From Phialophora verrucosa (taxonomy: Eukaryota; Ascomycota; Eurotiomycetes; Chaetothyriales; Herpotrichiellaceae): a stretch of DNA of 64,000 nt. Under the pieces are notes generated by a model that was given only the letters and a program-made list of their open reading frames with translations, was not told where the DNA came from and searched no databases. The stretch is taken from positions 377,001 through 441,000 of the forward strand of contig MSED01000011.1 of NCBI GenBank assembly GCA_002099365.1. Reading direction: 5' to 3'. The translations under genes and the position numbers were made by a program. Below are positions 21,991-32,369 of the stretch, one piece after another; the first letter of the stretch is position 1, and each line of letters starts with the position of its first letter.

Positions 21991-22521
21991 TTAAGGAGCC
22001 TTTGGCTTCGGAGGCTGAGGATCTTTGCCTTTCAGCTTTTGTTGCGCGCGCCTGGCCAGTGCGGCCTTCTGTTTGCGGCTGATCTGCGGAGCCACATTCC
22101 AATACCATTCGGTCAAGACGTCCCATTCGATTTCCTGTGATAGAGTCAGCAAGGTACCTTCAACTACGCTGGCAGGCGTGCGAGCGCGATGGCAGGGATG
22201 TTTGGGTACTTACGCAGCAGCATTCCATGTCCTCGTCAGGGTGTTGCATCCACACGTCCACACGCAGCTTGACCCTCATCTGGGTAAGCTCGTGCGCTGA
22301 AACCTCCTCAGGGCCGGCAGGCCGAGTGATCCACTCTCCTGCAACCGTGAGAGAGTGAGGATTGACGTGCTGGTGTGCGAACGCTGTTTTCCGTGAACAT
22401 CGCGGCCACGTTATGCTCGACAAGGTCGTCGGATGTTTCAGCGTCATCGAGGGCGAATTCGTAGAGCGCTTCGGCCGTGACTCGGATCTGACTCCGGTGG
22501 TTCGGACCTTCGGTAAATTTG
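21991..22521 (-). pseudogene. Partial spliced gene, unassigned (array 1)
   Basis: A terminal exon, 21991-22134, reads EIEWDVLTEWYWNVAPQ and ends with a Lys/Pro-rich tail and TAA. A 79-nt intron (22135-22213; GTAAGT...CTGAC...CAG) joins it to an upstream exon with EEVSAHELTQMRVKLRVDVW and QHPDEDME. Further upstream are SQIRVTAEALYEFALDDAE and LVEHNVAAMFTEN in another frame. SQIRITAGELCRFAV near 61430 is a paralogous piece. Family not recognised. The upstream part starts at a (TA)n tract (about 22522-22533), so the 5' end is replaced by array sequence. Confidence 0.55.
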
Positions 22522-22699
22522 AAATATATATATAGGATCGGGATTGTCGCGTCGGTGGCCATCCCAGGCGTCGCCGGGGTGGTCGCTTCTGTTCCCGGGG
22601 TTTTCCACGCGTTTCTGGGAGAACGGGGAAGGATGTCGTGTCGACTCGCACTCATCCTGTAGGACTAGACGCCAGAAGCCGGGAAGAGTGAGCTGGTTG

Positions 22700-23165
22700 A
22701 ATGAAGCTGGCCAGCTCAAATCGTCGCCACAATGGGAACTTGGACCCATTTCTTGAACTCGATGACGCGTTTAGACGAGCCGGACGCTGTCTTGCGGCGT
22801 TTTTCTGTGAGTCCCTCTGCGTCGAGGAGACCGTCTGGGTCGTCGTCTTGCTTGTCGTCGCCGTCTTCGAGGGGCTCTGTTTCCTCGCTCGTACCGGTGT
22901 AGACACCGTGCTCGTTGAATTGAGCTCGAACAACGGTGACGCGGATACCGCGTCCACTCGGATAGCTGATGTCGAAGCCCACCGCGGTCAAGATCTCTCC
23001 ATGAGTACAGTCGATGTACTCATGGAGCTTCTTTTTCATCGCCTGCTGGTCTTGCGAGTAGGCGGCCTCGACTACTAGCGTAGGCTGGGTTCGAGTGCCA
23101 TCAACAAGGTCGATGCGGAAGTCCGGGACGCGAGTGACACGGCAATACACGCACATTTCGGTTGC
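22700..23165 (-). pseudogene. Nuclease fragment paralogous to the 35521 gene (array 1)
   Basis: Closely matches residues about 139-225 of the intact gene at 35521-36518 (RVPDFRIDLVDGTRTQPT, LVVEAAYSQDQQAMKKKLHE, ILTAVGFDISYPSGRGIR). It then diverges into an acidic tail, LEDGDDKQDDDPDG. The 5' end abuts a (TA)n tract at about 23173-23181, so the N-terminal half and its intron are missing. Confidence 0.8.
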
Positions 23166-23219
23166 GACATTCATATATATATGAGTGGAAAGGAAGGTCC
23201 TTCGAGGACTTCGGCAGTC

Positions 23220-23345
23220 CGGTGTCGAGAGATCCACACACCGGCAACGAGAGATCTACACGGGAGATCGACATATCGGTACCGAGCGATCGGGCGAGAG
23301 ATCGGCGCATCGTTACCGAGAGATTGGTACCGAAATATCTGCACT
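23220..23345. repeat. GAGATCGGTACC-type short tandem repeats
   Basis: Imperfect units containing GAGAGATC, GGTACCGA and GATCGACA, related to 51830-52010. Adjacent 23390-23540 holds three imperfect units with CGGTCCCTG and GGTGAACGCC/GGTAATCATC. Confidence 0.65.
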
Positions 23346-23539
23346 GGAGATCGCCATCCGTACTGGGTAACCATCGGCGGATCCTTCCCCAAAGCCGATG
23401 CAGAGGCATTTCTTTCCGGTCCCTGGTTGCAGTTGGTAATCATCGGCGAAGGCTTCCCCGGAAGTGTTCCCAGGGGAATTCCGTCCGGTCCCTGCATTAA
23501 TGTTGGTGAACGCCGGCTGACCCTTCTCCAATCTTGGTG

Positions 23540-23783
23540 CAAAGGTATTTCCCCGAACTTGTTAACGGGGAAATAGCCAATTTGGGTGTTGGCTTGTTTG
23601 AATACCCGACTTCGAGCTTCAGGTATTCAAGGTATTCCATGTCGAAGATGACGAAGTCAGGGTATTTCTCAGCGCCATTAGAGAGTTCCAGCGAAACATC
23701 CCACATTGTATCAAATTCTGCTGCCTCAACTTCGCCAACTTGACTGCGGAAGTGTCTGAAAATGATTTCTGTGGTGTGCCTGC
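23540..23783 (-). pseudogene. Nuclease fragment (array 1)
   Basis: Reads FRHFRSQVGEVEAAEFD, SLELSNGAEKYPDFVIFD and LKLEVGYSNKPTPKLA, the D...E core of the PD-(D/E)XK-like family. It is then lost in repeats. It begins exactly at the acceptor of linker L2. The array 2 fragment at 58905-59570 is a close relative. Confidence 0.7.
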
Positions 23784-23839
23784 CTGTGAGAACAAGGTTA
23801 GAAGATAGCTAAGTGTTGGAGCTTAGGTATGAGACTCAC
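23784..23839 (-). repeat. Intron-like linker L2
   Basis: 56 nt, GTGAGT ... TCTAACC ... CTCACAG. Upstream side: (TA)n then TTGCAGCTG. It joins a protease fragment (5') to a nuclease fragment (3'). Confidence 0.75.
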
Positions 23840-23865
23840 CAGCTGCAATATATATATAGAGAGGT

Positions 23866-24378
23866 GGGTATCGACGTGGCCGAACACGCGATTCTCCTTC
23901 GGTCCCCAGGTGGATAGGAGCTTTCGGTTTGTGTCTCGAAGTATTTTCTCTTGCTGGAGCCGCTCGAGTCTCCTTTCCAGTCTCTCACTCTCCTCCCCCG
24001 GTAGAGAGACCCTCAACTTCTCCCAAAGGCCAGGTCTTAACGCTTTAGCCATCTCCTCGTGGATATTGATTTTCCTAAGCTCTTCAGTCATAATGTCGTC
24101 GGAGGGAAGGAGGACGTTCTTCCGCGGCTAGCCTGTACGCTTGCAATCGAAGTCTTTGTCGAACACGGTGAGAGGCGTCGGAGGGAAGGAGGGCGTTCTT
24201 CCGCGGCTGGCCCGTACGCTTGCAATCGAAGTCTTTGTCCTGATCGCAGAGAGGAAGGGCGACGTGTCTGCAGGTAAGGGCATATACGCCTTCTGCATCT
24301 GGGCTGCTTTTGCTAGCTCGGAGATACGGGCCGAGACTGCCATGTGCGGTGGAACCCTCGAGACTCTCAGTGGACTAC
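23866..24378 (-). pseudogene. Protease middle fragment with internal duplication (array 1)
   Basis: Starts at the L3 acceptor with sequence matching LEGSTARGSLGPYL of the intact protease, passes the catalytic-His region, and ends at NRVFGHVDTH before a (TA)n tract. About 24101-24238 is a 76-bp tandem duplication containing TTGCAATCGAAGTCTTTGTC. The helical-insert part reads LRVSLPGEESERLERRLERL and LLSTWGPKENRVFGHV. The Asp and Ser regions are missing, so it cannot be an active protease. Confidence 0.8.
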
Positions 24379-24434
24379 CTATAAGAATAAGGTTAGAGGG
24401 CAGCTGAGGGTCGGAGCTCGGGTATGAGACTCAC
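24379..24434 (-). repeat. Intron-like linker L3
   Basis: 56 nt, GTGAGTCTCATACC ... TCTAACC ... CTTATAG. Preceded by (TA)nTTTCAGATG. Confidence 0.75.
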
Positions 24435-24439
24435 CATCT

Positions 24440-24560
24440 GAAATATATATATAGAGAGGCGGGCATTGTCGTGTCGTCGCACGAATGCCGCCGCGTGTCC
24501 GGCAAGGATCGTCGTCGTATCGTCGCACGAAGGCCACCTTGTGTCCGGGGAAGGATTGTC
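24440..24560 (-). repeat. R45 repeat plus (TA)n block
   Basis: (TA)n at about 24441-24452, then two to three R45 units (GTCGTGTCGTCGCACGAATG; ATCGTCGCACGAAGGCCACC). Confidence 0.7.
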
Positions 24561-24597
24561 GTTCCAAGTAATAGAATGTAGGGGTTTCCCTTTCGTT

Positions 24598-25145
24598 TCA
24601 GCCGTCGCTGGTCGGGTCGAAGACCTCAAAGTCTATCGAACGGTCCAAGTCGAGAAGGTAGGTGGTATCTTTTCCATCAAGTCCCTTGCTAGTCTTTGCT
24701 CCTCCGCGAGACTTTGCGGTCTTGGATGCTGGAGGATTGTATTTTTCTGCAAGATGGATCCGCGCCTCATCCAGCCTCTGTGTTTGTTTGAGTGTACCCA
24801 AGCCGTGATCGGAAAAAGAAGTCAAGGTCACTCCTAGAATGTCGACGAGGTCCGAAGGAAGAGAGGCAAGGTCTCAGGGAAGGGATGGAACGACTTCGAC
24901 GTCTGAAGTGAACCAACAGTCGGGGCTCCGGCTAGTGTATGTTTGTAGGCCGGGCCGGGTTGGTGGGTACTTGAATGTTCCGTCGCTCCCGCCGACGATC
25001 CTACTTGCTGTCGCTGTGGAGGCATCTCGTGTGCTCGCTTCTGCCGAAGATCCTGTGGACGAGGTGTATGGTTGACATTGACAGAAAGAGATCGTGGGGA
25101 GGCAAGGCGATGCCGAAGATCCTACTCGATGAGATGTCGTTGACC
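24598..25145 (-). pseudogene. Unassigned array fragment with in-frame stop
   Basis: Open from about 25140 through SSAEASTRDASTATASRIVG and PDCWFTSDVEVVPSLP to a TGA near 24880. The same frame then continues DLASLPSDLVDILG, LTSFSDHGLGTLKQTQRLDE to a stop near 24598. So a single nonsense codon splits about 180 codons. Not recognised. It is the first piece of array 1 after the promoter-like region. Confidence 0.5.
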
Positions 25146-25345
25146 ATCGATCACTCATATATATATATGAGTGGAGGAGTTGTGGCCCAAGCCCTTGTGG
25201 TCGAAGACCTTGAGTGGAATGAACAAGCCCAAGACTCTGTGGTGGAAGACCTTGTGTGGAATGAGTGGAATGAAAAAGTTCAAGTTTGAGGGCGAAGCTG
25301 GAGATACTTATAGACAACTTTGCGCGCCTGTTGATTCCGAACTAA
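25146..25345 (-). promoter_or_regulatory. Start region of mosaic array 1
   Basis: Minus-strand TATAAG (25307-25312) within GTCTATAAGTATC, preceded by CCGAATTGCGTTAG. Downstream are repeated CATTCCACTCA motifs and then a perfect 22-bp palindrome, CACTCATAT...ATATGAGTG (25152-25173). The same order occurs at 61990-62145 at the head of array 2. I infer a shared promoter; no transcript evidence. Confidence 0.5.
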
Positions 25346-25384
25346 CGCAATTCGGCCCAGGTCCAACTGCTTGGTGGTGAGTCA

Positions 25385-25560
25385 CAGGCAGCACAATCAC
25401 AGCCTATTCGCGGCAAAGGCAGAGGCAGCCGTAGCCCAGGCGTGGCCAAACTCACCAATTCACGGCAAATGACAAAGACTGCAGCAGTCATAAGCCTATT
25501 CACGGCAAAGGCAGAGGCAGCCGTAGCCCAAGGGTGACCAAAAGGACAAAGGCTGCAGCA
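25385..25560. repeat. Direct repeats upstream of array 1
   Basis: Two to three units containing ATTCACGGCAAAGGCAGAGG and CAGCCGTAGCCCA, with GACAAAG(A/G)CTGCAGCA spacers. Array 2 has a different, longer upstream array (62150-62680) that also uses ATTCACGGC. Confidence 0.65.
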
Positions 25561-25639
25561 CAGTCACACCAAGTGAGTGGAGCAAACACACAATCCGCAG
25601 CGAAAAGGATAGTGACCGCAGCACAGTCATGCCCCAAAG

Positions 25640-25860
25640 ACTGGACCAATCTCACAATTCACACCACAATGGGCCATCCTCAAGGCCCACACGACCGAGT
25701 CATCCATCCGAGTTAATCATGTTCACACCAAACGGGCCATTCTCAAGGCTCGAGTCATTCATGCGAGTCATGCATGTGAAGCCCTCCCTGTGTTGCATGT
25801 CACCAGAGGAGGTCAATGCCTTCAACGACGCGGGCGACAATCCGGGGAAGGCATTCGCGC
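25640..25860 (+). repeat. Dispersed repeat shared with 12640-12790
   Basis: CACAATGGGCCATCCTCAAG, GTGTTGCATGTCACCAGAGG and GGTCAATGCCTTCAACGAC match the 12.7 kb copy in inverted orientation. Confidence 0.6.
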
Positions 25861-25933
25861 GACGACACGGACAATACCTACTCTCTACAGCATGGAGAAC
25901 GGGAACTAAAGGATAGGCTATATATTTCACACG

Positions 25934-25990
25934 GTGAGTCTCGTATCGAAGTTCCAACTCTCGGCTGTCTTCTCACCCATGTTCTGATAG
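25934..25990 (+). repeat. Intron-like linker L9 (plus orientation)
   Basis: 57 nt, GTGAGTCTCGTATC ... CTCACCC ... CTGATAG, preceded by TATATATTTCACACG and followed by GCCACGGCAACCAATCC. It is the only plus-strand linker. Its closest relative is L4, which shares the GCCACGGCAAC 3' flank. Confidence 0.7.
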
Positions 25991-26640
25991 GCCACGGCAA
26001 CCAATCCAAGAATGGCCAAGTGGCGTGGAAGGTGAGTGTTGGCAAGAAGAGGATTCCCATGCGACATGCAGAAAGTTGCGTTGTTGTGTGCTCGAACTCG
26101 AAAAGCAGCGCGACTCGCACGCTGAAATCGAAGTGTCGAGAAACGGCAGGCAGACCACATCGTAAGACCACAACGCAACACCAACAGCAGACCAGTCACG
26201 CAACCACCAACCACCAACCACCACACCACCACAACCCCAACGCAAGACCACAGCGTAAGACCACTCACCACAACCAACTTGAGAGTCCTCATTTGCAACT
26301 CGCGCTGGTCATAAAATGATGTCACTACAATCAACACGCAACCATCTCCATATCTTTAAACATTTCTATATCTTCAACATAACTTAGCTCCTTTCGTTCT
26401 GGTATCATGTCGCGATAGTATTCGCAGTGACTTTAGTTATGTACGCTGTCTCTCATGCGCATATAGCGCTAGTCACAAATGACGCCACGTCAACCACAAC
26501 ACTCAACCACAACACCAACCACTTCCATGTCTTCAACACAACTCGGCTCCTTTGCTTCTGGGATCATGTCGCGATAGCATTCGGAGTGGCTGTTGCATGA
26601 CCAGACCTCTCCTGCGCACCTGGCGCTGGTGATGAAATAA
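25991..26640. repeat. Rep-A, two or more copies
   Basis: Begins GCCACGGCAACCAATCC and runs through AAAGCAGCGCGACTCGCACG and GAAATCGAAGTGTCGAGAAA, then two rounds of CAACTCGCGCTGGTC / ATATCTTCAACATAACTTAG / ATCATGTCGCGATAGTATTC. TGACGTCA is degenerate (TGATGTCA). Confidence 0.7.
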
Positions 26641-27630
26641 CGCCACGCCAGTCAACCCAGATCTACCCCGGGACAAGGTCCTGTACGGCTTTGTTCGCCG
26701 ACCCTGGCTCGCCGCGAATCTGCTTGCCCTTCTCCGACCAGGGAAATTGGATGACAGGGACGATGAAGAAGCTGTTCGAGGTATCGGCAATACTAGCAAG
26801 GGCGTTGTACTAGGCTAAGAATACGGCGAGGATACCAAAAAGCTCTCCGGGCGCGGGTGAGACCGACATGAGGCGCACCCCCCTGGAGGACCACCAGCCT
26901 AGCCTGATGGTTGTTCGAAGCCTACCGACCGATGCCACATTGCAAACGAGCGATATCTGCGGCCCCTGATCCATGTTGTACTCGCCGGGGGACCTTCGCT
27001 TTTCTTCCAAGCATGTCGTGCCAGGCGGTGGCTTCAAAGTAAGTGTGCAGGTCTCAGTATGGGCACTCTTTTCGGATGCAGCCAAGTGTATCTATCACTC
27101 GGCCAGCTCATGCACCCATCGATCATGGCGTTGACTCCCGGACCTTGATCGACGACGTCCACTACAGGCAAGAGGAGGAATTTGAGACTATCCTAGGCAC
27201 CTTGACATCTTACATCGGCTCTTTTCCTCACGATCTTGTGTGGCTCCAATGGACAAGACGCTGCAACCGCCGGACAAAGCATCCAGTCCGGGCGTCTGGC
27301 AAAACAATCAAACTAAATGACGGCAGAAAGGCCAGAGCATGCGATGCGATGGGGGCCCGCTGTTACACGACATGTTCAATCGCCTCTTTCTTGCCTTCGA
27401 CAGGATCGGTCCTATGTCGAGGAGAGTGAGCCATGATCACCACGGAGTCTGAACGCCCGAAATTGGACAAGAACGTCAATCCTCAGGGAGATGTTTTTTT
27501 TTTCGGCGACTGACGAGTGGTAGGTGAGTGCACAGTGAGTGCCCGAGTCTTTCCTGCTGTGAATATGACACCCCTGATTGAGACACGGTCATTGCGAGCG
27601 GAATGTGTGAGCTTGCCGACCTCGAAATGG
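26641..27630. other. No gene recognised
   Basis: Open frames of 80-130 codons (e.g. 26810-27085 minus, 27043-27429 plus) lack recognisable domains or introns. Confidence 0.4.
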
Positions 27631-27686
27631 AAGACTTGCATGCGACGTGTTGTTGTGTTGCGGAAAAGGCAGCGCGACTTGCACTC

Positions 27687-28085
27687 TATCAGGACCTCCG
27701 CCACGCGGTAGGCACTGACGGTTAACGCAGCTGAATGCTTTTGTATCTGGTGGTCCTATTGACAACGACTCAACGCTTACAGAAAGAAGGAAGAGCCTCT
27801 CTCTCACGATTCGGGTGAGAGGAGCTCTTAAGTCTTTCCCCTCTCTTAGTGTCGCGTGAGCCTGACATGAGGTGGTAATACCCGACAGCTACCAGCTCAT
27901 GCCTTTGCTCATTCTACACCCGAATCGGGTGGGGGACTGTAGCACTTACACATAAGTGCTATGTCCTGATTCCTTCTCCCGTATCCTGCCACCTCCTCCC
28001 GTACTATTCCCCAGTACCATTGGGTTCCAGACCCGAATCGGGTGAGAGACCTAATTGGCCTTGTGATAGCACCGGGTTCGTGACA
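27687..28085 (-). mobile_element. Solo LTR inserted in Rep-A
   Basis: Minus strand starts TGTCACGAACCCGGTGC and ends GGTCCTGATA (plus start TATCAGGACC, probably TG altered to TA). A perfect 5-bp target duplication CACTC flanks it (27682-27686 and 28086-28090). The flanks join into uninterrupted Rep-A (GCAGCGCGACTTG before, GAATCGAAATGTCGAG after). Inside are palindromes ACCCGAATCGGGT (two) and a hairpin AGCACTTA-CACA-TAAGTGCT. No internal coding region, so a recombination product of an LTR retrotransposon. Confidence 0.8.
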
Positions 28086-28611
28086 CACTCTGGAATCGAA
28101 ATGTCGAGAAGACGGCACTAGTGGCCGCAACCACAGCACCAACGACGCCCACGGGGACAGAAGGTATGTGGTTTATCTTATTCCTGATCACAGCCTGAGT
28201 TGCTACTGATGATGCTGTCTTTCCAGGTTGCACGCTGGCGCCACGGGAAATACCCAGATACCAGCAGTCTAACCGCACGCATCCTCTCACGAGACAACGC
28301 CTGAACCCGAAGACCGCCAGATCACACCGCCACCTCGAGCCGCCATGCCCCGTCAGACTCGAGGCTGCGAGTCTCGGAGCCTCCGTAGCCGGAAGACTGA
28401 CAACTGCCGCCGGCCTCGGACTTCCAAGCCACCAGCTGGCGATTCCATTTGAACCGCTTCACATGGGACTGTCCACCGAGTCGGTGTGTTTCTTTTTGTG
28501 GGTTGTGTGTCGAAGCTCGCTGACAATGCCACAGAGAGAGTTGAAGTTTGGGCTGCGGCCGGGCTGGGGAAGAATCAGGTCCACCAAGAGCGGGCACACC
28601 GTCAAGATGAA

Positions 28612-29008
28612 TGTCAGCGCTGCTCCTTTCGACTGACTAGTAAAAGTCAGGTCTCCAGTCACAAGGCCTCTAGTATGAGGGTGGGGGACGCGGGACAAGA
28701 CAGGTATAGCAAACGGCAGGTAAGAACTGGATACTCAAAGGTGGGTATGAGTCGATGACATGAGTTGGCTACGAGAGAGTGTGCTCGAGGTCTGCTACCT
28801 GTAGTGACCATATACCTGTTCCTCCTACACCACGCTCTGTAGTGCTCTGTTGACTCTGTCGACATGGTACCGCATAGGCAACATAGCATCCTTCCTGTTT
28901 CCTCTGTCACGTGTTTTGTGTCACGTGGTAGCACGTGACCTTCGGTAGACTTCCCTTATTCCCTTGTAGCCTTGTCCGGGTCTCTCTGTCCTGGCTTGTT
29001 TCGTAACA
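28612..29008 (-). mobile_element. Second solo LTR
   Basis: Plus 5' end TGTCAGCGCTGC and 3' end TTTCGTAACA (TG...CA), with perfect 5-bp duplication ATGAA (28607-28611 and 29009-29013). It contains three CACGTG sites (28912-28938). Length of about 397 bp is near that of the 27687 LTR, but the interior differs. Confidence 0.7.
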
Positions 29009-29405
29009 ATGAAAAGGGTGGTGGCTGGCCGGTGAAAGATCAAAATAGGCCATCCTCCAGGATACTACTTCTCTTGGTCATTGTGAAGACCTCACTGGGA
29101 AGGTGAGCTCTCCTGCATGTACGTGTTGGAATACGGTCTGCTTTGTCGCATTCATCGTGCCTCCTTTGCCCCTGGGTTTCATGGCAGTCAAGCCTTGGAT
29201 TTAGCTTGTACAGGTATGATTGGGATGAGCCTTTTGAGAGGACGGAGCCTGCTGATGAATTGGATCCAGTCACAATCCTCTGGTGCCAGAAGAACGGTTC
29301 GTCATGGTTGTTCGCGAGCAAGAAACGAAGACACCTAGCAGGTCCGGACTCTGGTAGCACACAGAACCTCACCGAGTTTTTCACTGGCGTTGTTGCGGCC
29401 GCCAC

Positions 29406-29731
29406 GCCAAGAACAAGAACAAGAACAAGAACAAGAACAAGAACAAGAACAAGAACAAGAACAAGAACAAGAACAAGAACAAGAACAAGAACAAGAACAA
29501 GAACAAGAACAAGAACAAGAACAAGAACAAGAACAAGAACAAGAACAAGAACAAGAACAAGAACAAGAACAAGAACAAGAACAAGAACAAGAACAAGAAC
29601 AAGAACAAGAACAAGAACAAGAACAAGAACAAGAACAAGAACAAGAACAAGAACAAGAACAAGAACAAGAACAAGAACAAGAACAAGAACAAGAACAAGA
29701 ACAAGAACAAGAACAAGAACAAGAACAAAGT
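29406..29731 (+). repeat. Long (AAGAAC)n microsatellite
   Basis: About 54 perfect hexamers. No frame of the unit contains a stop codon (EQ, NK, TR; LF, CS, VL), so long low-complexity open frames cross it. I regard these as artefacts. Confidence 0.95.
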
Positions 29732-29759
29732 ACTCGTGGACAGACAAGAGTCGATTGAA

Positions 29760-30860
29760 ATGGTCTGGCGTTGGGGTTTGTGCTATGGTTGCACCGTTGG
29801 CGCCGTTATCAGAGTTCGAGTCCGCACTGCCTTTTCGCCCACACAACAAAGACTCCCTACCTTGGTGCCTATGCTACCAGTTTTCTCTTTGCTCCAAGCC
29901 CGGAGTGGTCCTCCTTTTATGCCAGCGGCCAAGAGATTTGGCACTACCTCAGGCAGGTGACTGAGGAGTTGAGCATCAAAAACCAGGGCGGCTAAAGGCA
30001 ATTCACTCTCCTTGGCTTGTCCAGATCTACTTTGGGGGTGCGGACCATGGTTCCACAAAGTCTGTACAGCATTCCGATGTCCCGGCTTCGATCTTCAACT
30101 CCAGCGTTACCGATTGCTGCAGAGACGAGACTCATCTTCTCTCGCTTCGTATCCAACTTTGACTTTGAACTGATGACCGAGAGTCTCGCCAGGATATTCC
30201 CGTCCATGTGCTTTCGGACATGTGACCAAACTTTGCAACATCCAGGGTTTGGACTGACTGGAAAGCCTCCAGACGTGGATTGGAATCAACCTCTTCAAGC
30301 CGTTGTGGGGACACAGCATTCAAATCTTTAGGGTTTGAGTCAATAGCTCGTTCGAAGCCGCGAACCGCTCCAAGACTTCGCATGGGATTTGTCCCCCTCG
30401 TGACGAGATCGACTATCACACCGCACCAGTTTCTCATTCACGCCGATTTTGTGCTCGTTGATGGGCCGTGAATCAGTGAAAGCCGACTGCGAATGGAATT
30501 AAAAACAAATATCAAGGAAGCACTGGCGCAGAAGACTGAAAGTGACGCAGAGATTTCCGACGATGGAGCCCATCCAAGGTGAAGGCTTTTATGATTGGGC
30601 CCCCACCGCGTGCTTCCAGGAGCAAGTTCATGGCAGAATATGCATGCCCGTGCAAACTTGGACGTGTGCAACAATCGCTGGAGGGAAATCTCAATCAGGA
30701 TCGAGAAAAGGCACCCACCCACCGATGTAGACCGACATGATGGAGGGGAGAGGCACGTCGGAGGTGTTGAATGGTGACCAATGTGACGAACAAGGTAGAG
30801 CCAATGACTTCACTCGATGGGACAGAACGAGAGCACAGTGATGCCAACTGTCGAGCGAAG
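29760..30860. other. No gene recognised
   Basis: 29770-29830 is a Rep-A-like edge (GCGCCGTTATCAGAGTTCGA). The remainder has short open frames only. Confidence 0.4.
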
Positions 30861-31921
30861 TCACGACGATCGACATCTTGACTGGGAGACAACGTCAAGC
30901 TTTGACCTCAAGCACTCGAAATGGCTAGGATAGACAACTAGGTCATGAGAAAGTGGTGACGTTTTCCACGGCTGGGAAGACGTAAAGGACGGGAAAGCGT
31001 GTGACGTTTTCGAGGTGGATATACGTACGAGGTTCGCAAAGTTCCACGAATCCTGTCTGCAAGACGACAAGCAGAGGTCCGAGTCCGGGTCGTTGTTGGT
31101 CGTTGTCTGGGCCGTTGCTAAGGTGGTGGTGGTGGTGGTGGTGGTGGTGGCGGCGGCGGCGGCGGCGATGGGCGTCAATACCCACGGTTTCAAGTTCATC
31201 TTGGCTGCTTGGTCAATTTCACCTGTCAATCTTACATCGAGGTCTGGGCGTCTGGGAAGGCAATCTGCAACAACAATTTTGGCGTGTGCTGATCTGACTC
31301 TTTCCTCGACAATGTGACTGGGACTCTCACAGACACCTTCTATCGACTCTCCGGCCCGGCTGTCCTGCTTCGTGACCGCGGACTTGATCCCCTCGCCGCC
31401 CACGAACAGGGATCCCTCCACGGATTTCGACCCGTCGGCGAAGATGGCGCGCACGGTGGCGGTGGCGGTGGCGGCGACGAGGTCGCGCCCCCCAGTAATC
31501 TCGTACTCCACCACGTGCCGGTTGAAGTGCACACGTACGGCTCACACACCTGCACGAACAGCCGGCGCATGTCCCCACGCGCGATGTCCACGACCTTCCC
31601 CTTCCCGTCACGCGAACCCAGGTTCTCGCCCCCCCCCCTCCCCGCACCCTAGTTTCGCCAAATCCGATCCGCTGGCCAACATGAAAGGCCATTCCGATTC
31701 GACGCGATCTTTGCATTGGCTTGGGCGAATTCGGAGGTTTGCTCGAGAGCGACGACGGCGATGGAGAACTGTGCCATAGGGTGCATGTCACTGGGGCAGC
31801 GATCGAAGAGCTCTTCAACGAAGTTGGGCAGATCGAGCAGACAGATCGTGTCAGCTTCACAGGGGCCTGTCGCATTCGGGGGCGTCGTCGGACGATATTT
31901 TGAACGAGTTATTGGTGCCAT
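30861..31921 (-). pseudogene. FAD-dependent monooxygenase relic
   Basis: Minus-strand pieces in different frames: DIARGDMRRLFVQ near 31590-31550, then VHFNRHVVEYEITG-type sequence and VRAIFADGSKSVEGSLFVGG with EGIKSAV near 31530-31370. This corresponds to the strand before, and the DG motif of, the flavin-monooxygenase fold. Frame changes, a GGT/GGC microsatellite (31121-31168) and no Rossmann GXGXXG start show decay. Confidence 0.55.
31121..31168 (+). repeat. (GGT)n(GGC)n microsatellite
   Basis: About nine GGT then six GGC triplets, read as a Thr/Ala run on the minus strand inside the monooxygenase relic. Confidence 0.9.
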
Positions 31922-32369
31922 AGTTGCATAACAAGATGTGCTGGTATTCGGAACGCGTTGGTAAACAAAGGAGGCTCAATTTTGGGTGGAGTGGGTAATT
32001 CTGACTTTGCTCGGTGGCTATGGAACGAGAAACGGAATGACACGGACGGAGACGAGACCATATGTGTACACCCTCGACGCACAGCTGGATGGCACACACC
32101 GCGTCGCCCTCCAAGAGTTCTGAGACTCTTCCGAAGTACGGCCACGACCTCTTTTCGTCACACCATGGTACAGAAGTTGAACATGCCCGCGTGGGTCAGA
32201 AGGTCTATTGCAGGTTTCGAGCAAATGGCTAGACACGAATGGAAGGACCTGACGCCAGACTCGTTGAAGTCTCATGTTCATCCCGATTCAGGAGGGTGTC
32301 GACCTTCTTATTCTTGCCCACGTCGTGTTCCACCACTCCGGGCATACGAAACTCCCCGCCGTTGCGAGT

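Noticed and set aside
29393..29758. Very long poly-EQ, poly-RT, poly-VL and poly-FL proteins
   Set aside because: They come from a stop-free hexamer microsatellite read in several frames; no frame shows a real gene.
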